Assembly (NCBI GenBank): GCA_003161535.1
Contig: PMOM01000255.1
Location: 1,052-6,159, forward strand
DNA from: Caulobacteraceae bacterium
Lineage (GTDB): Bacteria; Pseudomonadota; Alphaproteobacteria; Caulobacterales; Caulobacteraceae
Direction: 5' to 3'
DNA: 5,108 nucleotides
Positions 1 to 5,108 of the stretch are shown here, in pieces. The notes beneath the pieces were generated by a model that did not search any database, was not told where the DNA came from, and saw only the letters and a program-made list of their open reading frames with translations. The stretch's first letter is position 1. The number at the start of each line of letters is the position of its first letter. Both the position numbers and the translations under genes were made by a program.

Positions 1-218
1 TTGGCCAGGGCCTCATCGATGATCGCCTTGAGCTTGGCATCGACGAAGACGTCCCGCCATCCCACCACGGGCGCCATCCCGGCGGCCGGCGGATACGCGC
101 CGCCGATCGGAAAGGCGGCCGGCACGGGCGCCTGCGGGCGATGGTAGCGCGGCGCCAGATCGATGCAGGCGGTCAGGCAAAGGGCGGCGCCCAGCAGGGC
201 GAGCGGGCGCGGGGTCAT
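1..218 (-). CDS. Outer-membrane efflux channel lipoprotein, OprM/NodT family (N-terminal part, runs off left edge)
   Basis: This is the start of the outer-membrane exit duct for the pump encoded just upstream; only 72 codons lie in the window. By family, such proteins form a trimeric beta-barrel with a long periplasmic alpha-helical tunnel. I translated it by hand from the ATG at 218. Residues 1-18 form a lipoprotein signal peptide: basic Arg4, a hydrophobic stretch, then the lipobox LTAC with the lipidated Cys18. Next comes the family signature PRYHRPQAPVPAAFP (residues 23-37), resembling the P-x-Y-x-RP-x(2-3)-PVP segment of OprM-type channels. Then GWRDVFVDAKLKAIIDEAL (53-71) matches the conserved 'W-x-x-F-x-D-x-x-L-x-x-L-I-x-x-AL' first helix. 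The start codon overlaps the pump gene stop (ATGA), so translation is probably coupled. A GAGGT Shine-Dalgarno lies 6 bases upstream. Such genes are named nodT, oprM or similar; the fragment does not decide which. The family call is strong; anything downstream is unseen. Confidence 0.9.
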   Translation of the reverse strand, partial: MTPRPLALLGAALCLTACIDLAPRYHRPQAPVPAAFPIGGAYPPAAGMAPVVGWRDVFVDAKLKAIIDEALA

Positions 219-229
219 GGCGCGACCTC
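215..229 (-). promoter_or_regulatory. Ribosome binding site and 4-base stop/start overlap for the outer-membrane channel gene
   Basis: On the minus strand, GAGGT (229-225) lies 6 bases before the ATG at 218-216. The pump stop TGA is 217-215, giving an ATGA overlap. The Shine-Dalgarno is therefore inside the last codons of the pump gene. The arrangement supports this start and suggests translational coupling between pump and channel. Confidence 0.75.
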
Positions 230-3200
230 GCCGTCCGCGGCCGGCGTCCTTGGCCGCCGACGCAGGGCCTGGCGAAAACCGCCGCGCACCCCGATGAAGA
301 ACAACGGCACGAAAAAGATCGCCAGAATGGTGGCCGAAAGCATGCCGCCGATCACCCCGGTGCCGATGTCGTTCTGGCTGGCGGCGCCCGCGCCGGTGGA
401 GATGGCCAGGGGGAACACGCCGGCGACGAACGCCAGGGACGTCATCAGGATCGGACGAATGCGCAGCTTCGCGGCTTGCGTGGCCGCCTGCGTCGGGCTG
501 GCGCCCTGCTTTTCGGCCTCGTCGGCGAACTGCACGATCAGGATGGCGTTCTTGGCCGACAAGCCGATGGTGGTCAGCAGGCCGACCTGAAAATAGGTGT
601 CGTTGTAGAAGCCCCTCAGCGTCGCCGCCAACACCGCCCCGACGATCCCCAGAGGCACCACCAGCATGACGGCGAAGGGGATCGACCAGCTCTCGTAGAG
701 CGCCGCCAGACACAGAAACACCACCAGCATGGAGATGCCGTAGAGGGCCGGCGCCTGAGCCCCCGACAGGCGTTCCTGATAGGAAAGGCCGGTCCACTCA
801 TGGCCAATTCCCGCGGGGAGTTTGGCGGCCAGCTTCTCCACCTCGTCCAACGCCACACCGGAGCTCTTGCCGGGCGCGGCCTGGCCCTGGATCTCCAGGG
901 ATGGCTGGCCGTTGTAGCGCTGCAGCTGCGCCGGGCCGACCGTCCAGTTGGCGGCCGAGAACGCCGAGAACGGGGCCATGGTCCCGCTGCTTCCGCGAAC
1001 GAACCAGCGGCCGATGTCGTCCGGGCTGCCCCGGAACGGCGCATCGCCCTGGATATAGACTCGCTTGACCCGTCCGCGATCGATGAAGTTGTTGATGAAG
1101 GCGCCACCGAAACCAGCGCTGAGGGTGTCGTTGATGTCGCTTTGCGAAAGGCCAAGAGCGCCGGCGCGCGCCTGATCCACGGTCAGATGCAGCTGGGGGG
1201 TGTCTTCCTGGCCGTTGGGACGCACACCGGCCAGAACCGGATCGCGGGCCGCCATGGCGAGCAGTTGGCCCTGGGCGGCCACCAGGGCCTCGTGGCCGAG
1301 CCCGGCGCGGTCCTCCAGTTCAAGGTCGAAGCCTGATGAATTGCCCAGCTCGCGCACCGCCGGCGGCACCAGCACGAACACCTGGGCGTCGCGAATCTTG
1401 GAGAACGCCGCCGTCGCGCGCTGGGCGATCGCTTCGGCGTGATTGGCCGAGCCGCGCCGCAGATTCCAATCCTTCATGTGGAGGAAGGCCTGGCCGAGAT
1501 TCTGACCGGAGCCGGAGAAATTGAACCCGGACAGCACGAACATGGTGTCGATGTTGCCGCGTTCCTTGGTGAGGTAGTACTGCTCAACCTGCTTGCCGAC
1601 CGCGACGGTGCGGGACTGAACGGCGCCGGTCGGCAATGTCCACAGGGTGAACAGCGCGCCCTGGTCCTCTTCGGGCAAAAAGGCGGTGGGCAGGCGAACG
1701 AACAGCAGCGCCACCACCGCCAGGACCACGCCATAGACGATGACCGCCGGCAGCGGTCGGGCGATCAGCCGCCCCAAGGTGGCGTCGTAGCGCCGCACGG
1801 TCCCCGCGAAAGTCCGGTTGAACCATCCAAAGAAGCCTCGCGAAGCGCGCTCCCCTTTTTCCACGGGTTTGAGGAGGGCGGCGCACAGGGCCGGGGTGAG
1901 GATCAGGGCCACCAGCACACTCAGCACCAGGGCCGAGACGATGGTCACCGAGAACTGCCGGTAGATGACCCCGGTCGAGCCGCCGAAGAAGGCCATGGGC
2001 AGGAACACCGCCGACAGGACGAGCGCGATGCCGATCAGGGCTCCGGTGATCTCGCCCATGGACCGGATGGTGGCTTCCTTCGGCGCCAGGCCCTCCTCGC
2101 TCATGATCCGTTCGATGTTCTCGACCACCACGATGGCGTCGTCGACGAGCAGGCCGATGGTCAGCACCAGGGCGAACATGGTCAGAGTGTTGATGGAGTA
2201 GCCGAACAGGGCCAGCACGCCGAAGGTGCCCAGCAGCACCACCGGGACCGCCAGCGCCGGTATCAGGGTGACGCGCCAGTTCTGCAGGAAAACGAACATC
2301 ACGCCGATCACCAGGAGAATGGCTTCCACAAGCGTCACCGCAACTTGCCGGATCGACAGCCTGACGAAGGTGGTGCTGTCCACCGGGAAGCTCAGTTTCA
2401 CCCCGGGAGGAAAGTTCGCCGACAATTCCTTGGCGCGCTTGATGACCGCGTCGGCCGTGGTCAGGGCGTTGGCGCCCGGCGCCAGCTTGATGGAGATGCC
2501 GGCCGCCGGCCGGCCGTTCAGGCGGCTGGTGACCGAGTAATCATCCGCCCCTATTTCAACCCGGGCGACATCGGCGAGACGCACCAGCGAGCCATCGGGT
2601 TGCGAACGCAGGATGATGGCTTTGAACTGGTCGGGCGTCTGCAGATAGGATTGGGCGGTGATCGTGGCGTTGAGCGCCTGGGCGGGCGGCCCCGGCGGTC
2701 CGCCGATCTCGCCGGACGAGATCTGCACGTTCTGCGCCAGGATGGCGGCGCGCACGTCCGAAGGCATCAGCTTGTAGTTGTTGAGCTTGCCCGGATCGAG
2801 CCAGACGCGCATGGCGTATTGGCCGCCGAACACCTGCACGTCGCCCACCCCATCCACCCTGGCCAGTGGGTCGCGCAGACTGCTGTTCATGTAGTCGGCC
2901 AGATCGACGTTGCTGTAGCGGCCGCTCACATCGTAGAGCGCGACGACCAGCAGGGACGAGCCCTGGGCCTTGGTGACCGACAGGCCCTGCTGCTGGACCT
3001 CCGCCGGAAGCAAGGGCGTCGCCGCCTGAAGCTTGTTCTGAACCTGCACCTGGGCGATGTCGGCGTTCGTCCCCGGCGCGAAGGTCGCGGTGATGCTGAC
3101 CTGGCCGTTGGAACTGCTCGTCGCCGAAAAATAGATCAGGTGGTCCAGGCCCTTGAGCTGCTGCTCGATCACCTGGGTGACCGCGTTTTCCACCGTCTGC

Positions 3201-3361
3201 GCCGAGGCGCCGGGGTAGGATGCCCCGATCGACACCGTGGGCGGGGCGATGGTCGGGTATTGCGCGATGGGCAGGGTGCGGATGGCGAGAATGCCGATCA
3301 TCATGATCACGACGGCGATCACCACCGCGAAGATCGGACGTTCGATGAAAAAGCGCGACAC
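215..3361 (-). CDS. acrB: RND multidrug efflux pump, inner-membrane proton antiporter (AcrB/MexB, HAE1 family)
   Basis: A proton-driven transporter that captures hydrophobic or amphiphilic compounds from the periplasm and inner-membrane outer leaflet and passes them to the outer-membrane channel. At 1048 aa it is full length (AcrB has 1049). It opens with the canonical MSRFFIERPIFA. TM1 is about residues 10-28. The first porter domain follows, then TM2-TM6 at about 339-497 and an FFGWFNR amphipathic segment at 510-516. TM7 is about 539-556, followed by the conserved FLPEEDQG (561-568) and the second porter domain. TM8-TM12 span about 872-1023. The proton-relay residues are all present: Asp407 and Asp408 in TM4 (LLVDDAIVVVEN), Lys937 in GLSAKNAIL, Arg967 and Thr974, matching AcrB D407, D408, K940, R971 and T978. 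The start is GTG. It is the first possible codon after an in-frame stop and gives the family N-terminus. No Shine-Dalgarno is visible, so translation probably depends on the adaptor gene 9 bases upstream. No frameshift is seen. Exact substrates cannot be read from sequence. Confidence 0.98.
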   Translation of the reverse strand: MSRFFIERPIFAVVIAVVIMMIGILAIRTLPIAQYPTIAPPTVSIGASYPGASAQTVENAVTQVIEQQLKGLDHLIYFSATSSSNGQVSITATFAPGTNADIAQVQVQNKLQAATPLLPAEVQQQGLSVTKAQGSSLLVVALYDVSGRYSNVDLADYMNSSLRDPLARVDGVGDVQVFGGQYAMRVWLDPGKLNNYKLMPSDVRAAILAQNVQISSGEIGGPPGPPAQALNATITAQSYLQTPDQFKAIILRSQPDGSLVRLADVARVEIGADDYSVTSRLNGRPAAGISIKLAPGANALTTADAVIKRAKELSANFPPGVKLSFPVDSTTFVRLSIRQVAVTLVEAILLVIGVMFVFLQNWRVTLIPALAVPVVLLGTFGVLALFGYSINTLTMFALVLTIGLLVDDAIVVVENIERIMSEEGLAPKEATIRSMGEITGALIGIALVLSAVFLPMAFFGGSTGVIYRQFSVTIVSALVLSVLVALILTPALCAALLKPVEKGERASRGFFGWFNRTFAGTVRRYDATLGRLIARPLPAVIVYGVVLAVVALLFVRLPTAFLPEEDQGALFTLWTLPTGAVQSRTVAVGKQVEQYYLTKERGNIDTMFVLSGFNFSGSGQNLGQAFLHMKDWNLRRGSANHAEAIAQRATAAFSKIRDAQVFVLVPPAVRELGNSSGFDLELEDRAGLGHEALVAAQGQLLAMAARDPVLAGVRPNGQEDTPQLHLTVDQARAGALGLSQSDINDTLSAGFGGAFINNFIDRGRVKRVYIQGDAPFRGSPDDIGRWFVRGSSGTMAPFSAFSAANWTVGPAQLQRYNGQPSLEIQGQAAPGKSSGVALDEVEKLAAKLPAGIGHEWTGLSYQERLSGAQAPALYGISMLVVFLCLAALYESWSIPFAVMLVVPLGIVGAVLAATLRGFYNDTYFQVGLLTTIGLSAKNAILIVQFADEAEKQGASPTQAATQAAKLRIRPILMTSLAFVAGVFPLAISTGAGAASQNDIGTGVIGGMLSATILAIFFVPLFFIGVRGGFRQALRRRPRTPAADGEVAP

Positions 3362-3373
3362 GAGCGATTGTCA
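3359..3373 (-). promoter_or_regulatory. Adaptor/pump junction: GTG start 9 bases after stop, no Shine-Dalgarno
   Basis: The adaptor stop TGA (3373-3371) is followed by CAATCGCTC and then the pump GTG (3361-3359). The preceding bases are pyrimidine- and GC-rich, without a GGAGG-like element. The TGA is in the pump reading frame, so GTG is the only initiation codon that retains the conserved N-terminus. Re-initiation by ribosomes finishing the adaptor is the likely mode of translation (inference). Confidence 0.6.
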
Positions 3374-4561
3374 GCCGGGAGCCGGGCCGGGCGCCTGCGC
3401 GCTCAGCGCCCGCGACGGTGGGATGGCCGCCACGGCGTGGACCAGCGCTCCGGGCTTGGCCGCTTGCAGTCCCTGAATGATCAGGCGGTCACCCGGCGCC
3501 AATCCCTCGGTGACCAGCCAGTTTGCGCCGATGGCGCGGGCGGCCTTGATTTGGCGAAGCTGCACCCGGCCATGGGCATCGACGATGAGAGCGGTGGGTT
3601 GACCCTTCTGGTCGCGTCCCACCCCCTCCTGGGGCGCCAGCAGTCCGTTGGGATCGACGCCCTCGGCCACCACCGCCTGGACATAGAGCCCCGGCAGCAG
3701 CAGGCCGCGCGGATTGGGAAACACCGCGCGCAAGGTCACCGCTCCGCTGGTCTGGTCCACCGTCACGTCGGTGAATTGCAGACGGCCCGGCAGAGGATAT
3801 TGCGAACCGTCGTCGAGCTTCAGGCTCACCGCCGCCTCGGCGCCCGCCGACCGGTCGATCTGGCCGGCGGCGATGTCGCGACGCAGCTTCAGCACCTCGT
3901 CCGCCGACTGGGTGAGGTCGACATAGATGGGGTCCAGCCGCTGGATGGTGGCCAAGGCGGTGGCCTGGCTGGCGGTGACCAGAGCGCCCGGCGTGACGCT
4001 TGAGCGGCCGATGCGGCCCGATATCGGCGCCGTGACGCGGGTGAAGTTGAGATTGATCCGCGCCGCCGCCGTGGCCGCCCGTTGCTGCTCGACGTTGGCC
4101 TGGGCCTGCGCGTATGCCGCCCGCGCGTCGTCGTAGTCCTGCTTGGCGACGGCGTTGATCTTGACCAGATCCGCGTAGCGCTGCGCCTTGAGCCTGGTCG
4201 TGGTCAGATTGGCGGCGGCGTTGGCCAGCGCCGCCTTGGCCTGGTCATAGGCCGCCTGATAGGGCGCCGGCTCGATCTGGTAGAGCACCTGCCCCGCCTT
4301 GACCTCGCCGCCTTCGGTGAAGCGGCGGGCGGTGATGATCCCGCTCACCTGCGGCCGGACGTCGGAAACCTCAAAGGCGCTGGTGCGTCCGGGAAGCTCG
4401 GTGGTCAGGGTGATCGGGGCCGCTCTGAGGGTGAACACCCCCACTTGCGCCGGTCCTTGAACGGGGGGTCCGGCGGGACGGCGGGCCCCGCAACCGGCAA
4501 GGGCGACCGCCGCGGCGGCCAGACAGGCGCAAGCGACGCCGGCGGAACTCCACGATCTCAC
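3371..4561 (-). CDS. acrA: Periplasmic adaptor lipoprotein of RND efflux system (AcrA/MexA, membrane fusion protein family)
   Basis: This 396-aa protein links the inner-membrane pump to the outer-membrane channel. A lipoprotein signal peptide covers residues 1-23 with lipobox LAGC and lipidated Cys24; Gly at +2 fits no simple retention rule. Family landmarks follow in order: ITLTTELPGRTSAFEV (50-65, membrane-proximal), VRPQVSGII (68-76) and EGGEVKAGQVLYQIEPAPY (83-101) of the lipoyl half-motif, and the alpha-helical hairpin (about 100-172, rich in Ala, Gln and Lys). Then come TAPISGRIGRSSVTPGALV (177-195, second lipoyl half), LDPIYVDLTQS (209-219), FTDVTVDQTSGAVTLRAVFPN (263-283, beta-barrel, split by family alignment) and WLVTEGLAPGDRLIIQGLQ (348-366). 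The hairpin tip has Arg128 and Leu132 of the RLS channel-docking motif, but Ala139 replaces Ser. The start is GTG, directly after in-frame TGA codons, with a Shine-Dalgarno 6 bases upstream. An ATG four bases earlier is in the wrong frame. The C-terminus is Pro/Ala-rich and unlikely to be structured. Confidence 0.97.
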   Translation of the reverse strand: MRSWSSAGVACACLAAAAVALAGCGARRPAGPPVQGPAQVGVFTLRAAPITLTTELPGRTSAFEVSDVRPQVSGIITARRFTEGGEVKAGQVLYQIEPAPYQAAYDQAKAALANAAANLTTTRLKAQRYADLVKINAVAKQDYDDARAAYAQAQANVEQQRAATAAARINLNFTRVTAPISGRIGRSSVTPGALVTASQATALATIQRLDPIYVDLTQSADEVLKLRRDIAAGQIDRSAGAEAAVSLKLDDGSQYPLPGRLQFTDVTVDQTSGAVTLRAVFPNPRGLLLPGLYVQAVVAEGVDPNGLLAPQEGVGRDQKGQPTALIVDAHGRVQLRQIKAARAIGANWLVTEGLAPGDRLIIQGLQAAKPGALVHAVAAIPPSRALSAQAPGPAPG

Positions 4562-4573
4562 TCATCACCCCCG
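4559..4573 (-). promoter_or_regulatory. Ribosome binding site deciding the GTG start of the adaptor gene
   Basis: On the minus strand, GGGGGTGAT (4572-4564) matches the anti-Shine-Dalgarno complement GGAGGTGAT at eight of nine bases. The GGGGG core ends 6 bases before the GTG at 4561-4559. In-frame TGA codons at 4567-4565 and 4564-4562 exclude any earlier start. The ATG at 4565-4563 is out of frame with the adaptor. Confidence 0.7.
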
Positions 4574-4647
4574 AGAAACAATAGATCGACGCCGCCCGCG
4601 CTTTGGCAGTTAGGTCGGCGGCGAGGCATGTCAAGGCGCAAAGCTTG
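4562..4647. other. 86-base intergenic gap with two short inverted repeats around the promoter
   Basis: The gap separates the CLC/CBS stop from the adaptor start. Two inverted repeats are visible. One pairs GCTTTG (4600-4605) with CAAAGC (4639-4644), 33 bases apart and flanking the promoter elements. The other pairs CGCCGCC (4590-4596) with GGCGGCG (4617-4623), 20 bases apart and spanning the -10. Either could be an operator half-site pair or chance in GC-rich DNA. No stem-loop plus T-tract typical of an intrinsic terminator is seen after the CLC gene. Confidence 0.35.
4600..4634 (-). promoter_or_regulatory. Probable sigma-70-type promoter of the efflux operon
   Basis: On the minus strand a perfect TTGACA (-35) lies at 4634-4629. 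A -10-like CCTAACTG lies at 4614-4607, sharing the CTA core and one further position with the Caulobacter housekeeping consensus GCTANAWC. Counting the 7-base -35 consensus, the spacer is 13 bases, within the 10-14 described for that consensus. The fit to an E. coli TATAAT at 16-18 bases spacing is poor. Transcription would begin near 4600, giving a leader of about 40 bases before the adaptor GTG. The -35 match is strong and the -10 match weak. Confidence 0.5.
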
Positions 4648-5108
4648 CTAGTCGCCGCCCACGAGATCGCGGCGGGCCTTTTCCAGCTCCTCGGCGTAGC
4701 GGCGCGTCGCATAGGCTTCGGAGACGATCCCCAGCGGCCGCCCGCCTTCGTCGAGGACCGCCAGCTCATCGCTTTCGGTGCGGTCGAAGTGGCCCATGAT
4801 TTCCTTGATGGTCATTTCCGGCGTCAGCCACTGGGCCTGGTGGATGGCGAACCGGCCGACCGCCCCCTCCCCCGCCCCCGGGCCGCCGTGATCGGCATAG
4901 ACCGCCGCCACCGGAATGATGCCCGCGTAGCGCCCGTCCGCGTCGAGGGCCAGCACGCGCCGCGTCGAGCCCAGGGGGAACCGCCGCCGGAAGGCCTCGA
5001 GCGCGGCCGCCGCGGGGCTGGTGTCGGCCCCGGCGCGCATCATGCGTCCCGCGGTCAGGGTGCGCAGCCAGCCGACGTCGTGGGCGCTGCGGATGGTCTC
5101 GCCGCGCA
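4648..5108 (-). CDS. CLC-family chloride channel/transporter, C-terminal part with CBS pair (5' end outside window)
   Basis: The open frame continues to the right edge without a stop, so this is the last 152 residues of a larger protein and the Met at 5043 is internal. The visible start RGETIRSAHDVGWLRTLTAG (fragment residues 1-20) matches the segment linking the CLC membrane domain to its cytoplasmic CBS module. CBS1 spans about residues 18-75, including FRRRFPLGS (39-47) and VLALDADGRYAGIIP (51-65). A Gly-rich loop follows (73-82). CBS2 spans about 94-141, with LTPEMTIKEIM (94-104), DELAVLDEGGRPLGIVSEAYA (113-133, family-typical) and RRYAEEL (135-141). CBS pairs in this family bind adenine nucleotides or modulate gating. 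The CLC part (ion-path Glu, GSGIP-type motifs) is off the window, so channel versus proton/chloride antiporter cannot be decided. It is co-directional with the efflux operon, 86 bases upstream, with no clear terminator between them. Confidence 0.88.
   Translation of the reverse strand, partial: RGETIRSAHDVGWLRTLTAGRMMRAGADTSPAAAALEAFRRRFPLGSTRRVLALDADGRYAGIIPVAAVYADHGGPGAGEGAVGRFAIHQAQWLTPEMTIKEIMGHFDRTESDELAVLDEGGRPLGIVSEAYATRRYAEELEKARRDLVGGD

Noticed and set aside
157..164. Asp at position +3 of the mature channel lipoprotein as a possible inner-membrane retention signal
   Set aside because: The best-known retention residue is Asp at +2, which here is Ile. The family is an outer-membrane channel, so mis-sorting is not supported.
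476..1336. A 286-residue plus-strand open frame opposite the 3' half of the pump gene
   Set aside because: Low-complexity antisense composition (Gly, Arg, Gln, His), no family motif, and complete overlap with the conserved pump sequence.
1439..4003. An 854-residue open frame on the plus strand, antisense to the pump and adaptor genes
   Set aside because: It is rich in Gly, Gln, His, Asp and Arg with no recognisable domain, and lies wholly opposite two certain genes. Long antisense frames arise from codon bias in GC-rich coding DNA.
4639..4650. Small hairpin at the CLC stop codon (GCAA-GCT-TTGC on the minus strand) as a possible terminator
   Set aside because: The stem is only 4 base pairs and no T-tract follows; it is too weak for an intrinsic terminator.
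4371..4769. A 132-residue minus-strand frame spanning the promoter gap, with an ATG at 4565
   Set aside because: It overlaps both the CLC end and the adaptor start in a different frame. Its translation is Arg/Ser-rich without motifs. The ATG at 4565 is not in the adaptor frame.
4648..5043. Treating the CBS segment as a complete 131-residue protein starting at 5043
   Set aside because: The frame stays open to the window edge and the preceding codons encode a family-typical CLC linker, so this Met is internal.
1..5108. Signs of a novel system, mobile element, CRISPR array or RNA gene
   Set aside because: Almost all of the window is coding sequence of known families in a normal operon order. 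I saw no array-like repeats, transposase motifs or tRNA-like structures.

Overview
The window is about 5.1 kb of GC-rich DNA from a Gram-negative bacterium. All supportable genes lie on the minus strand, so they read from high to low coordinates. In transcription order they are: the 3' end of a CLC-type chloride channel/transporter gene with a C-terminal CBS pair (5108 to 4648, start outside the window); an 86-base gap with a probable promoter; a complete periplasmic adaptor lipoprotein of the AcrA/MexA family (4561 to 3371); a complete inner-membrane RND pump of the AcrB/MexB (HAE1) family (3361 to 215); and the first 72 codons of an outer-membrane channel lipoprotein of the OprM/NodT family (218 to 1, running off the left edge).

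The adaptor, pump and channel form a classical tripartite drug-efflux operon. Adaptor and pump are separated by only 9 bases, and pump and channel overlap by 4 (ATGA). The pump uses proton influx to move hydrophobic or amphiphilic compounds from the periplasm and outer leaflet of the inner membrane. The adaptor bridges the pump to the outer-membrane channel, which is the exit duct. Pump length (1048 aa) and all recognised proton-relay residues are intact, so the system looks functional. A TTGACA -35 element and a -10 element similar to the Caulobacter housekeeping consensus sit just upstream of the adaptor, followed by a good Shine-Dalgarno sequence.

The acrA-acrB-nodT order with an OprM/NodT-type lipoprotein channel, the high GC and the promoter style suggest an alphaproteobacterium, possibly of the Caulobacterales. 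This is an inference from style; no marker gene is present. No RNA gene, mobile element, CRISPR array or attachment site was seen. I found no evidence for a new biological system. The points worth a second look are small: a changed residue in the adaptor tip motif, several substitutions in the presumed drug-binding pocket and switch loop of the pump, the missing Shine-Dalgarno for the pump gene, and the compact promoter region with inverted repeats but no adjacent regulator gene.
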